Assembly: GCF_042676985.1 (NCBI RefSeq)
Contig: NZ_JBHTIK010000005.1
Coordinates: 124,001-188,000, forward strand
Reading direction: 5' to 3'
Source of the DNA: Sphingosinicella xenopeptidilytica
Lineage (GTDB): Bacteria > Pseudomonadota > Alphaproteobacteria > Sphingomonadales > Sphingomonadaceae
Length of the DNA stretch: 64,000 nucleotides
Shown: one piece after another, positions 14,628-24,685 of the stretch
Numbering within the stretch: position 1 is the first letter of the stretch
Layout: each line of letters begins with the position of its first letter
The notes under the pieces: generated by a model
Databases searched by the model: none
Told to the model about the DNA's origin: nothing
What the model saw: the letters and a program-made list of their open reading frames with translations, nothing else
Position numbers and translations under genes: made by a program

Positions 14628-16346
14628 ATGGCAACCAACCCCACGCCGAGCCGCGACGATTTCGCGGCGCTCCTCGAAGCGAGCCTCGGCGGCAGCGAAT
14701 CATTCGAAGGCCGGGTCGTCACCGGCACCGTCACCGGAATTGAAAACGACATGGCCGTCATCGACGTCGGCCTGAAGTCGGAAGGACGCGTGCCGCTGCG
14801 CGAGTTCGCAGCGCCGGGCGAGAAGCCCGAGATCAAGGTCGGCGATCAGGTCGAAGTGTATGTCGACCGCGTCGAGAACGCCTATGGCGAGGCCATGCTG
14901 TCGCGCGACCGCGCGCGCCGTGAAGCCGCCTGGGACAAGCTCGAATCCGAATTCCAGGAAAACGCCCGCGTCGACGGCGTCATCTTCGGCCGCGTGAAGG
15001 GCGGCTTCACCGTCGATCTCGGCGGCGCAGTGGCGTTCCTCCCCGGCAGCCAGGTCGATATCCGCCCCGTGCGCGACGTCACGCCGCTGATGGGTATGCC
15101 GCAGCCGTTCCAGGTGCTGAAGATGGACCGCAAGCGCGGCAACATCGTCGTCTCGCGCCGTGCCGTGCTCGAGGAAACCCGCGCCGAACAGCGTTCGGGC
15201 CTCATCCAGACGCTCACCGAAGGCCAGACGGTCGACGGCGTCGTCAAGAACATCACCGACTACGGTGCGTTCGTGGACCTCGGCGGTATCGACGGCCTGC
15301 TCCATGTCACCGACATGAGCTACAAGCGCGTCGGCCACCCGTCGGAAGTGCTCGGCATCGGCGACACCGTGAAGGTGCAGATCGTCCGCATCAACCGCGA
15401 CACGCAGCGCATCTCGCTCGGCATGAAGCAGCTTGAGTCGGATCCGTGGGAAGGCGCCGCCGCCAAGTACTCGGTCGGCCAGAAGGCCACCGGCCGCGTC
15501 ACCAACATCACCGACTACGGCGCCTTCGTGGAGCTGGAAGCGGGCGTCGAAGGTCTCGTCCACGTGTCCGAAATGTCGTGGGTCAAGAAGAACGTCCACC
15601 CCGGCAAGATCGTTTCGACGAGCCAGGAAGTCGACGTCGTGGTGCTCGAGGTCGATGAGGACAAGCGCCGCATCAGCCTCGGCCTCAAGCAGGCGCAGCA
15701 GAACCCGTGGGAGGCGTTCGCGTCTCAGCACCCGGCCGGCAGCGTTGTTGAAGGCGAAGTCAAGAACACCACCGAGTTCGGCCTGTTCATCGGCCTCGAC
15801 GGCGACGTCGACGGCATGGTCCACATGTCCGACATTGCGTGGGGCGTGAGCGGCGAAGACGCGCTGGAACTGCACCACAAGGGCGAGACGGTGAAGGCCG
15901 TCGTGCTCGACGTGGACGTGGAGAAGGAGCGCATCTCGCTCGGCATGAAGCAGCTTGATTCCGCATCGGGCGGCGGTGGCGGTGCCACGGTCTCCAGCGG
16001 CGGCGGCGTCAACAAGGGTGAGACCGTCACCTGCACCGTGGCGGCGATCACCGACGGCGGCATCGAGGTCACGCTCGGCGACAGCGGTTCGACCGGCTTC
16101 ATCCGCCGCGGCGATCTCAGCCGCGACCGCGACGAGCAGCGTCCGGAGCGCTTCCAGGTTGGTCAGAAGGTCGACGCGCAGGTGATCGGCTTCGATCGTT
16201 CGAAGAAGCCGAACCTGTCGATCAAGGCGCTGCAGATCTCCGAGGAGAAGGAAGCCGTGAAGCAGTACGGTTCGTCCGATTCGGGCGCGAGCCTCGGCGA
16301 CATCCTCGGTGAGGCGCTGAACAAGGCCAAGGACGCGAAGAAGTAA
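14628..16346 (+). CDS. rpsA: 30S ribosomal protein S1
   Basis: A 572-residue protein with six S1 RNA-binding repeats beginning near residues 25, 112, 200, 284, 370 and 463; repeats 3 and 4 share GAFV with LLHV/LVHV. S1 helps the ribosome to bind and unfold mRNA. The C-terminal tail after repeat six is Lys/Ala-rich. The nearest Shine-Dalgarno-like AAGGA (14611-14615) is twelve bases from the ATG, which is weak and fits the known autoregulated, SD-poor rpsA leaders of other bacteria. A strong terminator follows the stop. Confidence 0.98.
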   Translation: MATNPTPSRDDFAALLEASLGGSESFEGRVVTGTVTGIENDMAVIDVGLKSEGRVPLREFAAPGEKPEIKVGDQVEVYVDRVENAYGEAMLSRDRARREAAWDKLESEFQENARVDGVIFGRVKGGFTVDLGGAVAFLPGSQVDIRPVRDVTPLMGMPQPFQVLKMDRKRGNIVVSRRAVLEETRAEQRSGLIQTLTEGQTVDGVVKNITDYGAFVDLGGIDGLLHVTDMSYKRVGHPSEVLGIGDTVKVQIVRINRDTQRISLGMKQLESDPWEGAAAKYSVGQKATGRVTNITDYGAFVELEAGVEGLVHVSEMSWVKKNVHPGKIVSTSQEVDVVVLEVDEDKRRISLGLKQAQQNPWEAFASQHPAGSVVEGEVKNTTEFGLFIGLDGDVDGMVHMSDIAWGVSGEDALELHHKGETVKAVVLDVDVEKERISLGMKQLDSASGGGGGATVSSGGGVNKGETVTCTVAAITDGGIEVTLGDSGSTGFIRRGDLSRDRDEQRPERFQVGQKVDAQVIGFDRSKKPNLSIKALQISEEKEAVKQYGSSDSGASLGDILGEALNKAKDAKK

Positions 16347-16370
16347 GCGACGCGCCTTTGTGAGCCATTT

Positions 16371-16411
16371 GCGGCCCGTCAGTTCCTTTGCTGACGGGCC
16401 GCTTGCTTTTT
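16371..16411 (+). terminator. Rho-independent terminator after rpsA
   Basis: A 12-bp exact stem GCGGCCCGTCAG/CTGACGGGCCGC (16371-16382 and 16391-16402) with an 8-base loop is followed by TTGCTTTTT. It begins 24 bases after the rpsA stop. Confidence 0.92.
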
Positions 16412-16438
16412 GTTAACCTGCTCAAGCTGTTGTATGAT
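16410..16438 (+). promoter_or_regulatory. Candidate sigma70 promoter of ihfB
   Basis: TTGTTA (16410-16415), a 17-bp spacer and TATGAT (16433-16438), with a TG just before the -10 box. It lies directly behind the rpsA terminator and about 100 bp before the ihfB ATG. Confidence 0.6.
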
Positions 16439-16537
16439 TTGCGCGGACCGAGTCGGGGGACAACGGACCCGGGCCGTGCTGGGTGGCCCACAACGTGTTT
16501 TGAACAAAAAATTGGGGCTCGAGAAACGGGGTGAGAG

Positions 16538-16816
16538 ATGATTCGATCTGAACTCGTCGCAGCAGTCACGGAAATGAACCCGCACTTGTCGCAGCGGGAT
16601 GTCGAACGGGTGGTTTCGACCATTTTCGATTCGATCACGGAGGCGCTCGCTGAAGGGCGCCGCGTGGAACTGCGCGGTTTTGGCGCGTTTTCGACACGCG
16701 GCCGCGATCCGCGGACGGGGCGCAATCCCCGCACCGGCGAGAAAGTGTCGGTGGACGCGAAGCGCGTGCCGTATTTCAAGGCGGGCAAGGAACTGCGCGA
16801 GCGGCTCAACAAATAG
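16538..16816 (+). CDS. ihfB: Integration host factor beta subunit
   Basis: A 92-residue HU/IHF-family DNA-bending protein. The signature GFGAFSTRGRDPRTGRNPRTG is intact and the N-terminus MIRSELVAAV with HLSQRDVERVV fits IHF-beta. It pairs with IhfA to bend DNA at promoters, recombination sites and origins. It follows rpsA, its usual neighbour, but has its own promoter and an upstream terminator. The purine-rich GGGGTGAGAG before the ATG is the probable ribosome site. Confidence 0.95.
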   Translation: MIRSELVAAVTEMNPHLSQRDVERVVSTIFDSITEALAEGRRVELRGFGAFSTRGRDPRTGRNPRTGEKVSVDAKRVPYFKAGKELRERLNK

Positions 16817-16957
16817 GGTGTGTGGCTATTCAGCCCAGAGCGGGCTGCAAACGGCGGCTTTCTGCGCTTCCGGTGCTCACGTACTTTTAGTACGCTGCGC
16901 TCCGGTTCTCGAAATCCACCGTTTTCGCCTCGCCCTGAACTGAATCCCCACACACCC
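16816..16957. repeat. Long imperfect palindrome (REP/MITE-like repeat element)
   Basis: A ~142-bp element ends in exact 10-bp inverted repeats GGGTGTGTGG (16816-16825) and CCACACACCC (16948-16957). The two halves stay about 70% complementary all the way to the central GTACTTTTAGTAC. It starts on the last base of the ihfB stop. The architecture fits a non-autonomous palindromic element or a REP-type repeat; a single copy in this window cannot show mobility. Transcribed, it would fold into a very long stem and could stop transcription from ihfB. Confidence 0.7.
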
Positions 16958-17036
16958 TAAATCATCTTTTGGGCTGATGGCGCCTTGTGCGCTATCGGTA
17001 CTGGCATCGCGCGTGCCTGTCCGTTAAGCAGAGGTC

Positions 17037-17351
17037 ATGCGCATCGTCACGCTGACCTTTTACTTCCTGTTTGGCGCGTTGCTGGCATGGTTTGCCGCGC
17101 GAAACTGGGATTTCGTCACGCTGAAGCTGTGGGGCGATTACGAGCTGGCGATCCGGCTCCCCGTTCTGCTGCTCCTCATGTTCCTTATCGGCGCGCTGCC
17201 GCTCGCGATCCTGCGCTATACCAGCCGCTGGCACTGGTCGCGGCGGGTGAAGAAGCTCGAACGCGCGCTGGAGGACAAGGCCCCGGCGCCGTCCTCCGAA
17301 CCGTCGCCCGTCATGGACCCGGCCCCGCCGCCGCTTGCTCCCCCGCTATGA
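17037..17351 (+). CDS. lapA: LapA-domain (DUF1049) inner-membrane protein
   Basis: A 104-residue protein with two membrane helices (about residues 3-21 and 40-62) joined by a short acidic/aromatic loop, then a basic coiled stretch and a proline-rich tail. This is the LapA/DUF1049 plan; in E. coli LapA works with LapB in control of lipopolysaccharide synthesis. Here it opens the compact operon lapA-pyrF-trpF-trpB-trpA-accD-folC, and its TGA overlaps the pyrF ATG. A specific role in LPS control is inference. Confidence 0.75.
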   Translation: MRIVTLTFYFLFGALLAWFAARNWDFVTLKLWGDYELAIRLPVLLLLMFLIGALPLAILRYTSRWHWSRRVKKLERALEDKAPAPSSEPSPVMDPAPPPLAPPL

Positions 17352-18025
17352 CGAACCCGATTTTCTGTGCGGTCGATACGGCCGACAAGGATCACGCGCG
17401 GGCGCTTGCCGTGCACGTCGCAGGGCGCGTCGGCGGCATCAAGCTCGGCCTTGAGTTCTTCATGGCGAACGGCCGCGAGGGTGTCGCTGCTGTCGCGGGG
17501 GAGGGCGGGGTGCCTGTCTTCCTCGACCTCAAGCTCCACGACATTCCGAACACCGTGGCCGGCGCCGTCCGTTCGCTCGCCTCGTGCCCCTACGACATCC
17601 TCACCGTCCACGCGGGCGGCGGCAGCGCCATGATGCGCGCGGCGAAGGCGGCGGCGCGGCCCGGCGCGAAGGTCGTGGGCGTCACGGTGCTGACCAGCAT
17701 GGACGAGGACGATCTTGCCGCCACCGGCGTGATCGGCACCACCACCGATCAGGTCCGCAGGCTGGCGGTGCTGGCGCGGGGCGCTGGGCTCGACGGCATC
17801 GTGTGCTCGGCGCACGAAGTTGCCGCGATGCGCGCACAGTGGCCCGAAGGTTTCTTCGTCGTCCCCGGCATCCGCCCGGCGGGCAGCGCCATCGGCGATC
17901 AGAAGCGTGTGATGACGCCGCGCCAGGCGATGGACGCGGGCGCGAGCATTCTCGTCATCGGGCGGCCGATTACCGGCGCCGATGATCCCGGCGCGGCGGC
18001 GGACGCAATCCTTCAGAGCCTTTGA
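17348..18025 (+). CDS. pyrF: Orotidine 5'-phosphate decarboxylase
   Basis: A 225-residue TIM-barrel enzyme that performs the last step of UMP synthesis. The catalytic DxKxxD set is visible as Asp60, Lys62 and Asp65 in FLDLKLHDIPNT, with PGIRP and GRPIT near the phosphate site. It starts at the ATG overlapping the lapA stop (ATGA); an upstream extension would run through lapA in another frame and is not real. The next gene, trpF, follows after three bases. Confidence 0.96.
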   Translation: MTNPIFCAVDTADKDHARALAVHVAGRVGGIKLGLEFFMANGREGVAAVAGEGGVPVFLDLKLHDIPNTVAGAVRSLASCPYDILTVHAGGGSAMMRAAKAAARPGAKVVGVTVLTSMDEDDLAATGVIGTTTDQVRRLAVLARGAGLDGIVCSAHEVAAMRAQWPEGFFVVPGIRPAGSAIGDQKRVMTPRQAMDAGASILVIGRPITGADDPGAAADAILQSL

Positions 18026-18028
18026 GCC

Positions 18029-18675
18029 GTGGCGCGCATCAAGATCTGCGGCGTGCGCGACCGCGCCGCGATCGATGCCGCGGCGGCAGGGCGCGCCGAC
18101 TACGTGGGCTTCGTGTTCTTCGCGAAAAGCCCGCGCAATCTTTCGCTCGATGAGGCCGGCGGGCTTGCCGGCGCGGTCCCGTCCGGCATTCGCCGTATCG
18201 GCCTGTTCGTGAATGCCGACGACGAGGCGATCGGTGCGGCGGTGCGCGCCGCGCGGCTCGATGGCGTGCAGCTTCACGGCGACGAGGGGCCGGATCGCGT
18301 AGCGGCGGTGAAGGCGCGCTTCGACGTCGAGGTGTGGAAGGCCATATCGGTTGCGACCCGCGCCGATCTTGCCGACGCACGGCGCTATGCGGGCGTTGCC
18401 GACCGCATCCTGTTCGATGCGAAGACGCCGACCGGCGCGGCGCTTCCCGGCGGCATGGGCGTGCGCTTCGACTGGCGGCTGCTGGCCGGGGATAGGGGGG
18501 GCTTCGATCCCGGTGCGGCGTGGGGTCTTGCGGGCGGACTTGACGCCTCGACAGTCGGCGAGGCGCTCGCTACGACGCAGGCGCCGCTCGTCGACGTCTC
18601 GTCGGGGGTGGAGGATGCGCCGGGCGTGAAATCTCCGGCGAAGATCAGGGCGTTTTGCGAGGCGGTGCGCGCACG

Positions 18676-18679
<4 letters not shown>
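18029..18679 (+). CDS. trpF: Phosphoribosylanthranilate isomerase
   Basis: A 216-residue TIM-barrel enzyme of tryptophan synthesis. It starts at GTG (18029) to give MARIKICGVRDRAAID; Cys7 in KICGV is the expected general base and Asp at DAKTPTG the general acid. GLDAST and SSGVE lie in the phosphate-binding C-terminal strands. The TGA overlaps the trpB ATG. The order trpF-trpB-trpA is the common alphaproteobacterial arrangement. Confidence 0.95.
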
Positions 18680-19880
<1,201 letters not shown>

Positions 19881-19884
<4 letters not shown>

Positions 19885-20696
19885 GCGGACGTCTCTCCGC
19901 CGCCTTCGCCCGCACCCGTTCCGAGGGCCGCGCGGCGCTTGTCACGTTCGTTACCGGCGGTGATCCGTCGCCTGCCGATACCGGCGCCGTCCTCGACGCG
20001 CTGGTCGCGGGCGGAGCGGACGTGATCGAACTCGGGATGCCGTTCACCGATCCGATGGCGGACGGCCCCGCCATTCAGCGCGCGAACCTGCGGGCGCTCG
20101 GGGCGGGAACGACGACGGCCGACATTCTCGGCATCGCGAAGGCGTTCCGTGGGCGTCATCCGCAGGTGCCGCTCGTGCTGATGGGGTATGCGAACCCGAT
20201 GCTTCGGCGCGGTGCCGACTGGTTCGCCGCTGCCGCGAAAGATGCGGGCGTGGACGGTCTCATCGCGGTCGATCTGCCGCCCGAGGAGGATGCGGAACTT
20301 GGCCCCGCGCTCCGTGCTGCCGGGCTCCACTTCATCCGCCTCGCGACGCCCACCACGGATGCCGCGCGGCTTCCCGCCGTATTGGATGGGGCGTCCGGCT
20401 TCCTCTATTATGTCTCGGTCGCGGGCATCACCGGGCTGCAGCAGGCGGCGCAGGGCAGCATCGAAGACGCGGTCGCGCGGCTGAAGGTAGCGACCGACCT
20501 GCCCGTCGCGGTGGGCTTCGGGGTTCGCACGCCCGAACAGGCCGCCGCGATCGGCCGCGTTGCGGACGGGGTTGTCGTCGGCTCGGCGATCGTCGATATC
20601 GTCGCCGCGCACGGCGCCGCGGCCGCGCCGCATGTGAAGGACTATGTGGCCGGGCTCGCCGCCGCGCTCGCCACCGCAAGGGAGAAGGCCGCATGA
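19881..20696 (+). CDS. trpA: Tryptophan synthase alpha chain
   Basis: A 271-residue TIM barrel that cleaves indole-3-glycerol phosphate and passes indole to TrpB. The catalytic acids are Glu50 (VIELGMPF) and Asp61 (DPMADGP). GFGV and the GSAIV phosphate loop are present. The start is GTG overlapping the trpB TGA, and the stop overlaps the accD ATG. Confidence 0.96.
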
Positions 20697-21550
20697 GCTG
20701 GCTCGAACGCATCCGCCCCGCGCTCAGTTTCCTCACCAAGAAGGAAACGCCGGACAACCTCTGGACGAAGTGCCGGGGCTGCGGCCAGATGAACTTCCAC
20801 CGCGAGTTGGTGGACAACATGAACGTCTGCCCGCGCTGCGAATTCCACGAGCGCATCGGCCCGAAGGAACGTTTCCAGCAGGTCTTCGACGGCGGCAAGT
20901 ATGAGCGGCTGGCGATCCCGTCCGTGACGGAAGATCCGCTGAAGTTCCGCGACCAAAAGAAATACACCGACCGCATCAAGGCCGCGCGGGGCGCGACCGG
21001 CGAGCCCGAGGCGTTCGCCGTTGCAGAAGGCCAGATCGAGGGCATCTCCGCGGTCGTCGGCGTGCAGAACTTCGCCTACATGGGCGGATCGATGGGCATG
21101 GGTGTCGGCGAGGCGTTCATCGCCGGGGCAGAAGCCGCGCTCGACAGCCGCGTGCCGTACGTTGTTTTCACCGCGGCGGGCGGCGCGCGGATGCAGGAGG
21201 GGCTATTGAGCCTGATGCAGATGCCGCGCGCGACCGTGCTCACCTCGCTGCTGCGCGAGGCGGGGCTGCCGTACATCGTCGTCATCACCGATCCGACGAC
21301 GGGCGGCGTCACCGCGTCCTACGCGATGCTCGGAGACGTGCACATTGCCGAGCCGGGCGCGCTCATCGGCTTTGCCGGACAGCGCGTCATCGAGCAGACG
21401 ATCCGCGAGAAGCTGCCCGAGGGCTTCCAGCGCGCCGAATATCTGCACGAGCACGGCATGGTCGACATGGTGGTGCATCGGAAGCGGCTGAAGGCGCAGC
21501 TTGGCAGCCTGCTCGGCGTGCTCACCAACGCGCCCGCGAAAGCCGCCTGA
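20693..21550 (+). CDS. accD: Acetyl-CoA carboxylase carboxyltransferase subunit beta
   Basis: A 285-residue protein. An N-terminal zinc finger uses Cys27, Cys30, Cys46 and Cys49, followed by the crotonase-like carboxyltransferase domain with GGARMQEG, TTGGVTASYA and GFAGQRVIEQT. With AccA it moves the carboxyl group from biotin to acetyl-CoA in fatty-acid synthesis. It lies between trpA and folC, the widespread proteobacterial trpA-accD-folC order. Confidence 0.97.
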   Translation: MSWLERIRPALSFLTKKETPDNLWTKCRGCGQMNFHRELVDNMNVCPRCEFHERIGPKERFQQVFDGGKYERLAIPSVTEDPLKFRDQKKYTDRIKAARGATGEPEAFAVAEGQIEGISAVVGVQNFAYMGGSMGMGVGEAFIAGAEAALDSRVPYVVFTAAGGARMQEGLLSLMQMPRATVLTSLLREAGLPYIVVITDPTTGGVTASYAMLGDVHIAEPGALIGFAGQRVIEQTIREKLPEGFQRAEYLHEHGMVDMVVHRKRLKAQLGSLLGVLTNAPAKAA

Positions 21551-21570
21551 TCGATGCCAGCACCGCGCTG

Positions 21571-22902
21571 ATGGCCACCGAGGGGGCCCGATCAGACAAT
21601 CCCGCGCTCGACGCCCTGCTCGTCGAGGCGAAGGCGCTGCATCCCAACCTGATCGACCTGACGCTCGGCCGCCTCGAACGGCTGCTCGGCAAGCTCGGCA
21701 ACCCGCACCACCACCTGCCGCCGGTGTTCCACGTCTCCGGCACCAACGGCAAGGGCTCGACGGCCGCGTTCCTGCGCGCCTGCCTCGAAGCGGCGGGCCA
21801 CCGCGTCCATGTCTTCACTTCGCCGCATCTGGTGCGCTTCAACGAGCGTATCCGCCTTGCCGGGCGGCTCATTACCGATGCCGAGCTGATCGAGCTGCTG
21901 ACCGATGTGATCAGCGTTAACAACGAAGAGCAGATCACCTTCTTCGAGCTGACCACGGCGGCGGCGTTCACGGCCTTCTCGCGCATGCCCGCCGACGCCT
22001 GCGTCATCGAGGTCGGGCTCGGCGGCACATGGGATGCGACGAACGTGGTGCCAACGGCGGCCGTTTGCGGCATCGCCCAACTGGGCCTCGATCACCAGCA
22101 GTTCCTCGGCCACTCGATCCTCGACATCGCGCGCGAGAAGGCGGGCATCGCCAAGAAGGGCGTGCCGCTCGTCACCTCCCGCTACCCGCAGACGGTGGCA
22201 GCGGCGATCGGCGAGGTGGCGGGGCCGAAGGGCGCGCGCATCATCGCGCGCGGCATCGACTGGGATGTGGGCATCTATCAGGACCAGCTTCACTACCGCG
22301 ATAGCAAGTCGAAGCTGACGCTCGGTATGCCGCGCCTGCCGGGCGCCCACCAGATCGACAATGTCGGCCTTGCCGCCGCGATGCTGCGCCACCAGACGGC
22401 GCTCGCCGTGCCGGATGCAGCACTGCGCGCCGGGCCGGGCTGGGCGGAATGGCCCGCGCGGCTGCAGCGGCTGGAGAGCGGCCCGTTCGTGCAGCACCTG
22501 CCGCAGGGCAGCGAACTCTGGCTCGACGGCGGCCACAACCCCTCTGCCGCGCGCGTCATCGTCGATGCCTTCCGCGCGCAGGATATCGCGGCGACGCCGT
22601 TCCACCTCGTGCTCGGGATGCTCCAGAGCAAGGACGCGGCGGCCTTCCTCAAGGCGTTCGCCGGCCGCGTGACGGCGGTGCACACCGTGCCGATCCCCGA
22701 GCACGACTGTGTGCCCCCGGAAACACTCGCGAAATTCGCGAGCGATGTCGGCCTCACCGCGACCCACGCCGTATCGGTCGACGAAGCCCTCCGCCGCATC
22801 GGCCACGCCGCCGACCGCAAGGCGCCGCCCGTGGTACTGATCGCGGGGTCGCTCTACCTCGCCGGTGACGTGCTCCGGATCAACGGGCCGCTTCCGGGCT
22901 GA
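21571..22902 (+). CDS. folC: Bifunctional dihydrofolate/folylpolyglutamate synthase
   Basis: A 443-residue Mur-ligase-fold ATPase. The P-loop SGTNGKGST (residues 56-64), FTSPHLVRFNERI and the DGGHNP substrate loop are typical of FolC. It adds glutamate to dihydropteroate and to folates. It is the last gene of the lapA-folC run. Its 3' end overlaps the convergent ampG-like gene by 23 bp. Confidence 0.94.
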   Translation: MATEGARSDNPALDALLVEAKALHPNLIDLTLGRLERLLGKLGNPHHHLPPVFHVSGTNGKGSTAAFLRACLEAAGHRVHVFTSPHLVRFNERIRLAGRLITDAELIELLTDVISVNNEEQITFFELTTAAAFTAFSRMPADACVIEVGLGGTWDATNVVPTAAVCGIAQLGLDHQQFLGHSILDIAREKAGIAKKGVPLVTSRYPQTVAAAIGEVAGPKGARIIARGIDWDVGIYQDQLHYRDSKSKLTLGMPRLPGAHQIDNVGLAAAMLRHQTALAVPDAALRAGPGWAEWPARLQRLESGPFVQHLPQGSELWLDGGHNPSAARVIVDAFRAQDIAATPFHLVLGMLQSKDAAAFLKAFAGRVTAVHTVPIPEHDCVPPETLAKFASDVGLTATHAVSVDEALRRIGHAADRKAPPVVLIAGSLYLAGDVLRINGPLPG

Positions 22903-24547
22903 TGTTCAGGGCTCTTTTCTGCCTCGCCCATTCGATCGTCGCCAGAACCACGGCGATGACGCCGATAGAGGCCGTGAGGATGAAAATCGGCGCATAGCCA
23001 TGAACCTCAATGCCTTCGCCGAGCGCTGCCCGGCCGAGCGAGCCGACGAGGAAGGTCAGCGAGGACAGCAGCGCATATTGTACGGCGCTATGTTGTTTCG
23101 AGGTGATCGAAGACAGATAGGCCACGAACGCCGCTCCGGCGAGGCCGCCCGCGATATTCTCTCCGGCGATGGCCAACATCAATCGCGCCAGCCGGTCGTC
23201 CGCACCGAACAGCCCTACAAGCCAGTAGAAACCTGAAAGCAGTCCAAAAAGGTCGAGGCCACCACCGCCACTGGCGAGATCAGCGTAAAGCAGGTTGCTG
23301 GCTGCGGCGGTGATTGCGCCAAGTACCACTGTTGCCATGCGCCCGATGGCGGCGAAGCACCACGCACTGAGCGCGATGCCGAGCATGGTCATGCCGACTC
23401 CGAAGAACTTGGAGGCAACAGCAACCTCGTCGTTCGAATAGCCGAGTTCATCGAGATAGAAGGGAAGTGCGAACGGACCCCAGATCGAATCCGTGATTCG
23501 GTAGCTGAGTATCAGTGCAAGCACGAGCACCGCTGCGCCGCGCAGACGGCCCACAAGCTCGGCAAGCGGCAACAGCAATGCGGAGTAGCCGTGATCCATT
23601 ATGCGGCCCAGTTGCCCATCGGCCGGAGAAGCAGCGGTGAGGATATGACGCCCGCTGGCCTTCATGAACACCAGAACGGCAGCGACGATTGCCGGTACGA
23701 TCACGGTGGCGATAACAATGAGCGGGCCGTATCGCTTCAGGAATTCCGTGGGGTTGGGGCGCAGCGCCGGTTCGTTGCTGAGCGACTCCACCATGAACGT
23801 GCAGACTGTCGCAAGCGCCCATGCCCAGAGCAGTCCAACGAGGATGAGTGCGAAGCCGCGTACATGCGGGGTGAGTTCACCCGGCTGACGAAGCGGCGCT
23901 TCTCCCCGCGCAGCCGCCGGACGGGGCGTATCGGGGGCCATGAAGGTAATACACAGGACAGCGAGCATGGCGCAGCCCATGCCCAAGTACACCGCCGGCC
24001 AACCGATACGCGCCGCCAACACCAGCGCCAGCGCGCCGCCGGCCAGTGCCGCGATGCGATAGCCGAACTGATAGACGGTCGAGAGAAGATCGAGCGTGGC
24101 GGTTTCGTCGGCGACGTCCACGCGCCAAGCATCAATTACGATATCCTGCGTGGCGGAGGCGAACGCGCCGATGCCCGCCAACAGCGAGAACCAGCCGAGT
24201 GCTGAATGCGGATCGAGAAACGACAGGCTGATCAGGATGCCGCCGAGAAGGGACTGCGCAAGGATCAGCCAGCCGCGCCGCCGCCCGAATCGTTCGAGCA
24301 GCGGCAGGCGCACCGTGTCGACAAGCGGAGACCACAGGAATTTGAATGCATAGGCGAGCCCGATGAGCGAGAACACGCCCATGGTTTCCAGGTCGACCTT
24401 CGCCTCGCTGAGCCACGCATAGAGTGTGCCAAGCAGCAGGGCGTAGGGCAGTCCCGCCGAGAACCCGAAAGCGAGCATGACGCCAAGCTTCCGGTTTCGC
24501 AACGCGGCGGCCAGAAGCTTTGGTCCCTTTAGCTTATCATCGGTCAT
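22880..24547 (-). CDS. ampG: AmpG-family muropeptide permease (MFS transporter)
   Basis: About 555 residues with the AmpG N-terminus (FGFSAGLPYALLLGTLYAWL) and MFS motif (YAFKFLWSPLVD, RRRGWL), DIVIDAWRVD, and roughly twelve to fourteen membrane helices. AmpG imports GlcNAc-anhydroMurNAc-peptides released in cell-wall turnover for recycling. I start at ATG 24547 (MTDDK), with GGGAAC about eight bases upstream; ATG 24553 is also possible. It has no functional neighbour and overlaps the folC end. Confidence 0.85.
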   Translation of the reverse strand: MTDDKLKGPKLLAAALRNRKLGVMLAFGFSAGLPYALLLGTLYAWLSEAKVDLETMGVFSLIGLAYAFKFLWSPLVDTVRLPLLERFGRRRGWLILAQSLLGGILISLSFLDPHSALGWFSLLAGIGAFASATQDIVIDAWRVDVADETATLDLLSTVYQFGYRIAALAGGALALVLAARIGWPAVYLGMGCAMLAVLCITFMAPDTPRPAAARGEAPLRQPGELTPHVRGFALILVGLLWAWALATVCTFMVESLSNEPALRPNPTEFLKRYGPLIVIATVIVPAIVAAVLVFMKASGRHILTAASPADGQLGRIMDHGYSALLLPLAELVGRLRGAAVLVLALILSYRITDSIWGPFALPFYLDELGYSNDEVAVASKFFGVGMTMLGIALSAWCFAAIGRMATVVLGAITAAASNLLYADLASGGGGLDLFGLLSGFYWLVGLFGADDRLARLMLAIAGENIAGGLAGAAFVAYLSSITSKQHSAVQYALLSSLTFLVGSLGRAALGEGIEVHGYAPIFILTASIGVIAVVLATIEWARQKRALNISPEAAR

Positions 24548-24685
24548 CAGCATGTTCCCGGAACGCGGTTTCTGACCGCCTATTCCGGGCGGCTGATGCC
24601 TGTTTAGGCGGGAAATTGCCACACGGGAATCCTCCCCCGTTTGCGCTAGGTGCCGGGCGGCCTCCGGCGCGGTAGAATGTGCGGT

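Noticed and set aside
14700..15878. 392-codon open frame on the minus strand
   Set aside because: Shadow of rpsA; internal repeats only mirror the S1 repeats.
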